Position numbers and translations under genes: made by a program. The notes beneath the pieces are model-generated. The model did no database searches. It saw only the letters and a list, made by a program, of their open reading frames with translations, and was not told the origin of the DNA. 64,000 bases of DNA from Stomoxys calcitrans. Taxonomy: Eukaryota; Arthropoda; Insecta; Diptera; Muscidae. The DNA lies in NCBI RefSeq assembly GCF_963082655.1, contig NC_081552.1, positions 3,038,001 to 3,102,000 of the forward strand, written 5' to 3'. This document shows, one piece after another, positions 11,202-21,800 of this stretch (its first letter is position 1; each line of letters opens with the position of its first letter).

Positions 11202-13034
11202 TTTTCTTTCATATTTAACCATACAATTATCAGTCTCTTTCAAGATGGCCACATTTTGTTTACGGAGTAACTTCCAACCCAAACACAAATTGAACTCCTG
11301 CACAAATATATGGAGAGACCTCTGGTTACAGTTCAAGGACCTCTTATTCAAGATCATCCCACTAACATAGATAATCCTCGTACCCTGCCGTGTCAATTGT
11401 AAAAAAAATCTTTTTATTTGTTATTTGTACAAAAAAAAAAAAAAATCTTATCACATTTATTAGTTGCCTCACATTGACTCCTCGCCTCTCCATGACTAGG
11501 GCTTCTGTTTTTCTCCATTCCGGCATTCTCGTAGCGAGATAATCAATTTCAAATTTGTAGTGCCACCACTATCTGAAGTCACTCGTATGGGAGGGCGGGA
11601 GGAGAGATAATTAAAAAAATATGTTAAAAATTTCAAAATTCATAAATTTCCCTTGCTTAACAATGGTAATTTTTTATGATTTTTATTTGAGTTCTTAGAT
11701 CACTTTTTATGACAATGGTTGGGGGCTCCTTTATTTGTTGTTCCTGCCAAAGCAAGTCATGCATGACTGTCTGGCTGGCTGTGTGTCAGTCTGTCTCCCC
11801 TTGGTCGTGCTTGTGTTAATTTAAAGCACAGCAGCCGTTGAAGCAGCAGTAATCGTTAAACGCTTGATCTGTTTCCTTTTACTAATCTTGCACTTCTTCT
11901 GCAATGATATCTCTCTGGTGAATAGAGCAGGAGATTCCCATCGCCTGTAGCGGCAAACACATCCTATTTTGTATGTGTACGATCATCCCCTTGCCATCAT
12001 GATGAGAATAAAAATGAGGAGGATAAAGCGTACGCTGCTGATGCCGATGATGGTGATGATACTACCGTACATGCCATTCATACCGGCGTTGCCTTCAACG
12101 ATGGCAGACACTAATGCCTCATTTCATTCTGGCGGCGGCGGTAGTGTTGGGGTATGTCGTTGGGGACAAATACTCCTTGCCCTACTCCAGCTCCAGTTGT
12201 CGTAAATTTGAACATACATACATTGCCCAATGATGATGATGAGACGATGATGGTGTTGTTTTTGTTGTTGGTGGTATTCTGGGATCATGGTTTCATTCTG
12301 CATTACTGTTCCACTGGCCCAGCCATAAACTATGAAATTTTAAAGTCTGAACACAGCACAGCTGTGTTTTGTAAAAATAGCAACAACAACCAAAAGGGCC
12401 TAAGTATTCTTGGTAAGCATTTGAGATTAACAAAAACTCCCCTCCATAGGGATTAAAATGATCTTTCTCCCTTCAAAGGCGAACAAACTGTAATGGAATA
12501 CACCATGGCGCAACCGCAGTGCAGCGTCTAAAGGAAAGCCAAAGACGCAAAATGGCCATGGCGTAGAAAAACATGTCATGAAAAACTAGAACGTGGATGC
12601 TTAAAGGCTTGAAATGAAGTTGTCAGTTAAGTTTATGATATTTTTCCGTCAAGATTAAATGCTAATGAGCTCGAGATCAGCCACCAGCAAAAAAAGGCGA
12701 TGTGGCTCATGTCCACCTTCTGGTTGGAACGCATGAACCAAAACAGTTTTCCTGGCGATAGATCTTATCAACATTGAAGGCAGGTCTATTTATGAGCTGA
12801 TCAGGCATTTTTTGAAGAACACAAAAATATGTTGTAAACAAAAGAGCAGCATGTGGATTCCCTTGTGCCATTTTGTTACATAAACAGGGCAAAAATTTCC
12901 CATCAGGATAATAAGAGGGATATTGTATCGAAATTTGAAAAAATATTTCTCTTATAATTTTTTGGACATTGCAAAAAAAGGAAGTTATTGTAAAACTAAA
13001 GTTGTTCTATTCAAACCACATTTTCAATAAATAA
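11202..13034. other. Intergenic DNA, no gene seen
   Basis: The sequence is mixed non-coding DNA with GATGATG- and GTTGTTG-type short runs (about 12000-12260) and poly-A (11433-11446). Short frames show no domains and no codon bias that I can recognise. Confidence 0.45.
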
Positions 13035-13560
13035 ACGTAAGGATGGGCTGAAGTCGGGCGAGGCCGACCTTTTGATACCCTACACCACATTGCATATGCT
13101 GGCTAAGTCGTCGAATTAAGTTTGATATGTAGAATTTCCATACATATTCCGTATATTCCGAACATATATAAGGGAGCTACATCTAAATCTGAACAGATTT
13201 CTATGAAATTCACAAATAATGTTGAATCTCTCGTGCCAAATTTCGTGAGAATCGGTTTACAACTGACGATATAATTGCAAATTTTGTCCAAATCGGAAGA
13301 ACATATATAGTGGAGCTATATCTTAATTTGAATGGATTTTTTCCAATTTTAATTGGCTTCGTCTCTAGGCAAGAGAACGCTTGCGCCAAACTTGAAGACG
13401 ATCGGATAAAGATTGCGATCTGGCTTTGTACACAAATTTACATGGACAGACGGGCAGACAGAAAGACAGACGCACAGACATAGCTAAATCGAATCAGAAA
13501 GTGATTCTGGGTTGATGGGTATACTTATCAATCTCTCTTCCTTCTGTGGTGTAGGGTATA
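13035..13560 (-). mobile_element. Helentron-like element, family B, complete small copy (526 bp)
   Basis: Read on the minus strand, the element starts TATACCCTACACCAC (13546-13560), with a tetranucleotide tract of (GACA/GACG) type and an ACATAGCTAAATCGAATC core. It ends in TACCCTACACCAC-complementary sub-terminal sequence, hairpin GTCGG.../...CCGAC (about 13052-13067) and TTACGT. A flanks both ends on the plus strand with no target duplication. Confidence 0.7.
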
Positions 13561-13662
13561 AAAATCGTTGAATATATTTGTTAAGCTGAAACCAACCAAT
13601 TTTGCTTCAATTTAGAATAGGAAGCAAAACTAAAAATCTTTTAAAAAAGTTAAGGCATATAA

Positions 13663-13688
13663 GGTGGACCCCAGAGCTGGGGTCCACC
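13663..13688. repeat. Perfect 11-bp inverted repeat
   Basis: GGTGGACCCCA and its exact complement are separated by four bases (GAGC). It sits at the 5' edge of the recognisable LOA-like LINE remnant, and could be a foldback scar or part of the LINE. Confidence 0.6.
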
Positions 13689-13689
13689 G

Positions 13690-15247
13690 CGAGTCTGTCC
13701 CTATAAGGCTGTGCTAAGAAGATATAAGGGCGAGCTGGAAAAGCTCAGAACAAATCCTGGGTGGAATTCAGCTCCGTGCAGGATACATCTGAGGCCTCTT
13801 GGCTAAATCAGATTCTGTCCTCGAGACCTATTATGACAGGGCATATTCAGAAGTCAGAGAATGTAGGGACAATGTCTAGTGAGGAAACACTAGAGCTACT
13901 CGTTGATATACATTTCTCGGGAAATTTTCCAACGGACAACGTGGCGCCAGAAGAGGTTGTCACTGGTATGTATTCACAGGAAACTAGTAGGGAAATTGTG
14001 TCTGAGTCGAAAATCCTTTGGGCGATAAGAAGTTTCGACCCCTTTAAGTCGCCAGGCCCTGATTTACAAGACGTCTCTTATAGACTGGTTCCTTGGCTTA
14101 GGGAGATATACTCTGCTTGTATCAGCATGTCATTTATACCTGTGGGTTGGAGGGACACATAGTTCATTTTCATTCTGAAAGCAGGAAAACTTTAACACAC
14201 GTAGGCGAAAAATTTTCGTCCTATTAGACTGTCAACCTTTATGCTGAAGACTCTTGAGAGGTTGATAGAAACATATCATAGGGCACAGATCCCAGAAGGC
14301 TGCCTGTAACGGCAGCAGCATGCAAAGCCAAGTCCACTGAAATAGTCCCTCACGACCTAGTTGGCTACACAGAGGGTTCTCTCGCTGTCAAGGATTATAC
14401 AATGGAAGCATTTCATGACCTTGAAGTTGCTTTCAATAATGTAAAACCGACGCCAATCATGACGGAGTTGGAGTTTCTAGGCATCAACTCTACCGTAAGA
14501 AAGTTTATTAGTAGTAGTACTTACTAAAAGATGCATTACGGCAGGCTTGGGATCTGTGGATCAAAAAGATGGGTCGGCAGAGAAACACCTCAAGGAGGTG
14601 TACTGTTACCTCTATTTTAGAAAATATATTCGTTAGCTGGACAGGAAATTGAACTTCAAATCCAAAATTTTGGAAAGGACAAGAAAGGCATCTCGTATAT
14701 ACATCTGCAAAAGAGCCATGTGCAAAAGTTCGGGTTTAAACCGCGTGTCTAACACTGGGTATATACTGCATTTGTCAGACCTATAATGCTATATGGTGTT
14801 GTGGTCTGCTGGACGACGCTTCAAAAGTCCACCTACTGTTCAATAGTAAACCGTATACAAAGGATGGTTTGTTTTTGCATCACAGCCGCAGTGCTACATT
14901 TAATGCCCCTGGGCATTGTGGCAAGACAAATTGCTGCGACCACTGCCGTGTGGCTAAGAGAGCTTCCTCTTTGGTAATGTGCCGGCTACGGACATGTGTT
15001 ATCCTTGATGCAATGTTCGAAGTTCCAGACAGTGTGGATTACACTATTGCTGCTAGAACTGATTGGAACTAAGATACCCCCTGGTGATAAACGTTACATA
15101 GATGGTTCCAAACTAGACGACCGGACCACTGCAATTAGGGAAGTGGTGGAATGGCTAAGGTATGATGTCAATACGACGACTGGCACAAATATCTTCTCAG
15201 ACAGCCAAGCAGCCATCAAATCCCTGGAGAACGTATTTCTAAACAAA
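13690..15247 (+). pseudogene. LOA/R1-like LINE ORF2 remnant, part 1 (reverse transcriptase to RNase H)
   Basis: Decayed coding sequence in several frames. The longest stretch (13761-14162) includes SPGPD and 'YSACISMSFIPVGWRDT' of the N-terminal part of a LINE reverse transcriptase. Further segments read VGRETPQGGV (the QGG motif, near 14573), 'RPIMLYGVVVCW' (14779) and 'IFSDSQAAIKSL' (15190), the start of an RNase H domain as found in LOA, R1 and I-like LINEs. Stop codons and frameshifts are frequent, and the YxDD motif is lost. The coding sequence breaks at 15247, where a Helentron-like element is inserted, and resumes at 16588. Confidence 0.75.
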
Positions 15248-16587
15248 ACAAGTAAAAGCGTGCTAAGTTCGGCCGGGCCGAATCTTATATACCCTCCACC
15301 ATGGATCGCATTTGTCGAGTTCTTTTCCCGGCATCTCTTCTTAGGCAAAAAAAGGATATAAGAAAAGATTTGCTCTGCTATTGGAGCGATATCAAGATAT
15401 GGTCCGGTTTGGACCACAATTAAATTATTTGTTGGAGACCTGTGTAAAATGTCAGCCAATTCGAATAAGAATTGCGCCCTTTGTGGGCTCAAGAAGTAAA
15501 ATAGAGAGATCGATTTATATGGGAGCTATATCAGGCTATGAACCGATTCAGACCATAATAAACACGTATGTTAATGGTCATGAGAGAATCCGTCGTACAA
15601 AATTTCAGGCAAATCGGATAATAATTGCGACCTCTAGAGGCTCAATAAGTCAAGATCCCAGATCGGTTTATATGACAGCTATATCAGGTTATGAACCGAT
15701 TTGAACCATATTTGGCACAGTTGTTGGATATCATAACAAAATACTACGTGCCAAAATGCATTCAAATTGGATAAGAATTGCGCCCTCTAGAGGCTCAAGA
15801 AGTCAAGACCCAAGATCGGTTTATATGACAGCTATATCAGGTTATGGACCGATTTGAACCATACTTGGCACAGTTGTTGCATATCGTAACAAAACACGTC
15901 GTGCAAAATTTCATTTTAATCGGATAAGAATTGCGCACTCTAGAGGCTCAAGAAGTCAAGACCCAAGATCGGTGTATATGGCAGCTATATCAGGTTATGG
16001 ACCGATTTGAACCATACTTGGCACAGTTGTTGGATATAATAACAAAACACGTCGTGCAAAATTTCATTACAATCGGATAAGAATTGCGCACTCTAGAGGC
16101 TCAAGAAGTCAAGACCCAAGATCGGTTTATATGGCAGCTATATCAGGTTATGAACCGATTTGAACCATACTTAGCACAGTTGTTGGATGTCATAACAAAA
16201 CACGTCGTGCAAAATTTCATCCCAATCGGATAAGAATTGCGCACTCTAGAGGCTCAAGAAGTCAAGACCCAAGATCGGTTTATATGGCAGCTATATCAAA
16301 ACATGGACCGATATGGCCCATTTACAATACCAACCGACCTACACTAATAAGAAGTATTTGTGCAAAATTTCAAGTGGCTATCTTTACTCCTTCGGAAGTT
16401 AGCGTGCTTTCGACAGACAGACGGACGGACGGACGGACGGACAGACGGACGGACATGGCTAGATCGACATAAAATTTCACGACGATCAAGAATATATATA
16501 CTTTATGGGGTCTCAGACGAATATTTCGAGTAGTTACAAACAGAATGACGAAATTAGTATACCCCCCATCTTATGGTGGAGGGTATA
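15248..16587 (-). mobile_element. Helentron-like family A element inserted in the LINE (1.34 kb)
   Basis: On the minus strand it begins TATACCCTCCACCATAAG and has the mini-me core with a (GACG)n tract (16414-16455). It then carries about six units at exact 153-bp spacing (GATCGGT at 15814, 15967, 16120, 16273), the inverse sub-terminal repeat, a hairpin TTCGGCCGGGCCGAA (15268-15282) and CTTTTACTTGT. Removing 15248-16587 rejoins the LINE RNase H frame (…VFLN-KKT-ALDC…), so the boundaries are exact to one base and there is no target duplication. Insertion is between two A on the plus strand (T|T on the element strand). Confidence 0.85.
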
Positions 16588-16829
16588 AAAACCGCCCTCG
16601 ACTGTCGCAGATCTCTCAACGAGATGGCTGAGCAGTTCAGAATTCCTCCGTTCTGGCTGCCGAGCCACAGAGATATCCCAGGGAATTGCAAAGCGGATGA
16701 GTTTTCAGGACTGGGAACTACGTATGTCTCGGTATGCCTCTAGCAACAAGTAAGCTAAGTTTTCAGAACCAGTTCCGATGGAAAACGAATGATAGTTGGT
16801 CACAAAGAGGGGGCTGTGAGCAATCCAAA
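16588..16829 (+). pseudogene. LOA/R1-like LINE ORF2 remnant, part 2 (end of RNase H)
   Basis: The frame reads ALDCRRSLNEMAEQF, then 'WLPSHRDIPGNCKADE', the conserved end of the LINE RNase H domain (H.GI.GN..AD). It continues to 'GGCEQSK' before the next insertion at 16830. It is part of the same LINE as 13690-15247. Confidence 0.8.
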
Positions 16830-17650
16830 ACAAGTAAAAGCGTGCAAAGTTCGGCCGGGCCGAATCTTATTTACCCTCCACCATGGATCGCATTTGTCGA
16901 GCTCTCTCCACGGTATCTCTTTTTAGGCAAACAAAGGATAAAAGATTGTATAAAATTTCAGACAAATCTAGTAAAAATTGCGCACTTAAGGGGCTGAAGA
17001 AGTAAAATAGGGAGATCGGTTTATAGGGGAGCTATATTAGGCTAAAAACCGATTCATGCCATATTCGACACGTACGTTAAAGGTCAAGGGAGAAGGGAGA
17101 TTTGAACTATTCTTAGCACAGTTGTTGAATGTCTTAACGAAACAATTTCAGCTAAATCGGATAATAATTGCGCCCTCTAGTGGCTCAAGAAGTCAAGACC
17201 CCAGATCGGTTTATATGGCAGCTATATCAGGTTATGGACCGATTTGAACCATACTTGGCACAGTTGTTGGATATCATAACAAAACACGTCGTGCAAAATT
17301 TTATTCCAAATTGGATAAGAATTGCGCCCTCTAGAGGCTCAAGAAATCAAGACCCAAGATCGGTTTATATGGCGGCTGTATCAAAACATAGACCGATATG
17401 GCCCATTTGCAATACCAACTGACCTACACTAATAAGAAGTATTTGTGCAAAATTTCAAGTGGCTATCTTTACTCCTTCGGAAGTTAGCGTGCTTTCGACA
17501 GACAGACGGACGGACATGGCTAGTTCGACTTAAAATGTCATGACGATCAAGAATATATATATACTTCATGGGGTCTTAGACGAATATTTCGAAGAGTAAC
17601 AAATAGAATGACGAAATTAGTATAACCCCATCCTATGGTGTTAGGGTATA
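16830..17650 (-). mobile_element. Helentron-like family A element, second insertion in the same LINE (821 bp)
   Basis: It has the same ends as the 15248 copy: plus-strand ACAAGTAAAAGCGTGC at the left with hairpin TTCGGCCGGGCCGAA, and TTAGGGTATA at the right. Inside are about three units, a short GACG tract and the ACATGGCTAG core (17498-17530). Excision joins the LINE frame as SK-TMWPNLD without any duplicated base. Confidence 0.85.
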
Positions 17651-18069
17651 ACAATGTGGCCTAATCTAGACTTAAAGAGGTCTACCGCTTTGCTGTCACC
17701 GGCTAGAACAGACGTCTCAGTCATTGTGTCCGTCATGACTGGTCTCTGTGTAATCAGAAAACATGCTGACAGTCGGAAGGTAGCCAGCAACGACTTTTGC
17801 AGAAGCTATGAGGACATCGAAGAAAAAGAGACTATAGAGCATCTTCTGTGTGTGTCCCGCTCCGGCAGTCAGAAGAAGTTCCACTTTAGGCTCTCATTTC
17901 TTTGAGAACCTGTCTGCTCTAGTGAATGTGAATATTCGCAAGTTGTTGGGCCTCTCAAGGAGATCTGGATGATTCAACGGTAGGATACCTGTTCCTGTGG
18001 TATCACAATGGATGATCGACGTCAAAGTGGGTCTAATGGCAGACTGCCACTTAAACCTAACCTAACCTA
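17651..18069 (+). pseudogene. LOA/R1-like LINE ORF2 remnant, part 3 with 3' end
   Basis: The frame MWPNLDLKRSTALL continues through a Cys-His cluster ('EETIEHLLC'-like, here EKETIEHLLC at 17831) and a short untranslated end. The LINE terminates in AACCTAACCTAACCTA at 18054-18069, a short-repeat 3' tail as in related LINEs. Frameshifts follow the zinc cluster. Confidence 0.75.
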
Positions 18070-18073
18070 TGAT

Positions 18074-18406
18074 GTGTTTAAATGCATTGGGCAGGCTACG
18101 GTGATCATGATTTCGAAGCTGACCAAAGCTTCATCATCAGTCCGCCCCAAAAATATGTGCAAGGGTAGAAGCATGCCTCTCTGAGGCGAAGATTGCATCA
18201 TAACAGGGTTTCACTTTTATAGCGCAGTACGAAAAGTAGACCTGGGGGTCTCTGGGGGTCTCTCGCCAATACCTCTGACTCGAAAAGAACATCTCGCATC
18301 AACAACACACATAATAGCCAAAACCTCTTAGCGGACTGATGATGAAGCCTTGGTCAGCTTCGAAATCGCCATCTCCGTAGCCTGTCTGTGCAATGCATTT
18401 AAGCAC
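18074..18406. mobile_element. Foldback/MITE-like element with ~72-bp imperfect TIRs
   Basis: GTGTTTAAATGCATTG... (18074-18145) is an imperfect inverted copy of 18331-18406 (...CAATGCATTTAAGCAC). The arms share 'TTTCGAAGCTGACCAAAGC' and 'TTCATCATCAGTCCGC'. The interior of about 185 bp has no coding potential. No clear target duplication is visible. Confidence 0.65.
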
Positions 18407-18468
18407 ACCCTTTCTATTCAAAGCCTATTGGTTTCAGTTGGATAATGAAATCGATCTATAAAATGAAG

Positions 18469-18472
18469 GAAC
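18469..18472. repeat. 4-bp target duplication of LTR element (GAAC), left
   Basis: GAAC precedes the 5' LTR and is repeated at 23645-23648 right after the 3' LTR, the 4-bp duplication expected for Ty3/Gypsy integrases. Confidence 0.8.
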
Positions 18473-18782
18473 TGTAGTATACAAGTAGTACCTAAATAGC
18501 TTATACCATGTAATTCTGTAAATAGCCTATAGTATATAAGTAGTAGTACCTAAGCACCTTATACCATGTAATTATGTCGATAGCCTAATTATTGACGATA
18601 ACAACTTATGCTTCTGTTTGTTATCGATTTACATTTTGATTATGCTCTGTGTTTCAAAAGAAATCTAAGTCGGACACCTGTGAAGAAGAGAAGCTAACAC
18701 GAGCTCAATGAGTGTAAAAATAAAAGAAACAAATAAATAAAGTGTTTAAAATAAATTCAAACCGCCTACACCACTCACTACA
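18473..18782 (+). repeat. 5' LTR (310 bp)
   Basis: It is bounded by short inverted termini TGTAG...CTACA. It is identical by eye to 23335-23644 over the full 310 bp. A TATA-like box lies at 18533-18540 (TATATAAG) and AATAAA signals overlap at 18732-18741. Immediately downstream there is no clear tRNA-complementary primer site: the first TGG begins only at 18793. Confidence 0.92.
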
Positions 18783-18829
18783 AACTCAGAAGTGGGATAT
18801 TAGAGAATTTTTTTTTTCCCTGCGAAAAA

Positions 18830-21800
18830 ATGGAATTCATGGAAGAAGAATTGTCTTTAACAACATTGCAGGCTTTGTGCAGGAATTTTTTTTGTCTACA
18901 GACGGAACAAAACGGCAGTTGGTTCTTCGTTTAAAAGATGTGCCTAAAGAGGAACTCACAAAAATGATAGAGGTGGAAACAACAAAAGAATACGACAGTA
19001 CCGTTATCCAAAAACATTTGACTGTCGATGGAGGACAGTCAGTGGTACATAAAGAAAATCTACAGGCAAGTGAAAATGTAAAGAATACCGCAAAATTAGA
19101 GGGCACAAGTAAGAACGACAATGCAGACACAAAAGTTATGACAACCGAAAATATTCCGAACAACAACAAAAACCAACGAACTCCAGAAAAAGAAAAACAC
19201 AAATTGCAGCACACTTCGAACCCCAACGAAGAGATATTAAGTGGCAGATTTGACCGACGAGTAAACAACTACAACAACTTCCGCAGTGCAGAATTTACTT
19301 TGGAGGCGTCACTGAAAGAAAAAGAAATGGAGCTATTGAAAAAAGAGAATGAGTTGCTAAAACGTGAACAAGAACTCTTACGCAAAGAGAACCAAATGTT
19401 GAGATCAGTTGATTGCGCAGCTGAGCAGTCTGCAGCTGAGCAGTCTGCAGCTGCTGGTATTTCTCTTAGCTTGGTAAGCAACTTTATCTCAAATTATGAT
19501 GGTAAAACCGATGGCACATTTTGGGTTACCCAGCTGCGTGATATTCAAAAGACATACATGTTGTCTGACAACATGTTGAGAGCATTGTTCGCAACAAAGT
19601 TGATTGGCAGAGCGCAGGTATGGCTACACTCGCGACGAAACACTTCAGACGAAAATCTTGATGAACTTTTTCAACAATTCTGCTTGATGTTCGGCACCAA
19701 AGAAACAAAATTAGAGCTTCGCAGAAATTTTGAGCGCCGTAAATGGAGTTATGGTGAACATTTTACTGACTACTGTAATGACAAAATAATGTTGGCAAGC
19801 AAGCTCTCTTTAGATGAAGATGAATTAGTGGAGTACATAGTGGATGGTATACCAAATATACAGATACGCATGCAAATGTCTTTGCAACAACACACAAGTA
19901 CCGACGACTTGTTGAAGTCACTTGCAAATGTTAAGTTAAGCAAACCATCAACAGCCCAACAAACAACACAGAAAAATAAAGAAAATACAGAAGGTAAACA
20001 ACCAACAACGAGAGTCGGCGTTCGTTGTTATAACTGCAACAGCGTAGGTCATTATGCAGCCGACTGCAGCAAACCTCGTCGACAGCCTGGGACGTGCTAT
20101 GCGTGTGGCAGCGAAGAGCATATGGTCAGCGATTGTGAATTAAATAAGAAGAAGAACGATGAGAAAATGAACCATTATGTAAGATTGTTTAATTTTAGTC
20201 CATTATTTAATAATAATTTTAAATTTACTTTAGAATGCCTGATAGACTCTGGTAGCCCGATCAGTATGATAAGACAAGATGTTTTACCGAATGAAGTACA
20301 GACTTTTGAATTTAATAATTTTTCATTTTATGGCATAAACAATTCTAAATTGAAAATACATGGAAAATGTTTTTGTTACATTGAAGTACTTAATAAAAAA
20401 ATGAAATTTGAATTGATCGTGGTTGACAAAGATTCTATGAAGTATTCTGTAATATTGGGCCGAGATTTTCTGTCAAAGACAAATAGTACAATAATTTTAG
20501 GTGAGCCAGATTCAGATGTTACTGTTAAAAATTATGACAACGATATTACTATAGATTATTATGAAGAGGAAGAGAAATTCAGTAAAATGATTATGTCGAT
20601 AGATGTAAGCCCGAATATGAGCGATTTAGATCTTAAGACTGGGAACGATTTAAAACATGAATTTAAAGAGAAATTAGAAGATATTTTTCGTTCCACTTAT
20701 GTTGAAATGTTACGGCCGTTGGAACCGGATGTGAAATGTGAAATGAAACTAGTTTTGGAAAATGTGAAACCTTTTCATTGTCCTCCTCGTAGACTGTCGT
20801 ATGCTGAGAAGAATGAACTTCAGAACATTTTAGACGATTATTTGGAAAAGGGGATAATTAGAATTAGTGAATCGGAATTTGCTTCGCCCATAGTTTTAGT
20901 ACGCAAGAAGACAGGAGAATTGAGAATGTGTGTGGACTTCCGTAACTTGAACAAAAATACTGCGAAGCACAATTACCCCATACCTTTAATAGATGATTTA
21001 CTGGACACTTTAGTTGGCAAGACAATTTTCACTAAATTGGACTTGCAAAATGGGTTTTTCCATGTCCACATGCATCAAGATTCTGTAAAGTATACGTCAT
21101 TTATAACACCTTTAGGACAATTTGAATTTTTAAGAATGCCTTTTGGGCTAAAAAACGCTCCGTCGGTATTTCAAATGTTTGTCAATAGAATTTTTGCGGA
21201 TTTAGTTAGGCAAGGAAAAGTTATACTTTATCTGGATGATATTCTAATAGCATCGGGGGACATGACTGAACATCTTGCTATTATCGAAGAAGTTATGAGA
21301 CGAATTGTAAGGAACAAATTGGAATTAAGGTTAGACAAATGTGAATTTTTACGAACTAGTGTGAAATACTTAGGGTATAAAATAGATTCTTTAGGTATAA
21401 GTGCAGATGATAAAGGTATAGAGGCGATAAGGAATTTTCCATTGCCGGACAAAGTACACTCTCTTCGAAGTTTTTTGGGGTTATGCTCTTATTTTAGACG
21501 TTTTATTAAAGATTTTTCCATGATAGCCAAACCCTTACATGATTTGACAAAGAAGGATAGAAAATTTGAAATCGGATGCGAGGAATTGAAGGCTTTTGAT
21601 ACGTTGAAGACGAAACTTGTCGAATCGCCTGTGTTAGCATTGTTTAATCCGTCAGCCATAACGGAGCTTCATTGCGACGCAAGTGCCTTAGGATTTGGGG
21701 CTATTTTGGTTCAGAAGAGCGATGATGGAAAATGGCATCCAGTGTTTTATTTTTCGAAAAGGGCTACGGAAGCTGAGTCGAAATTCCATAGTTACGAACT

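Noticed and set aside
15814..16290. CRISPR-like array (regular repeats)
   Set aside because: The whole 153-bp unit is repeated with no unique spacers. It is a minisatellite inside a fly transposon, and the context is eukaryotic.
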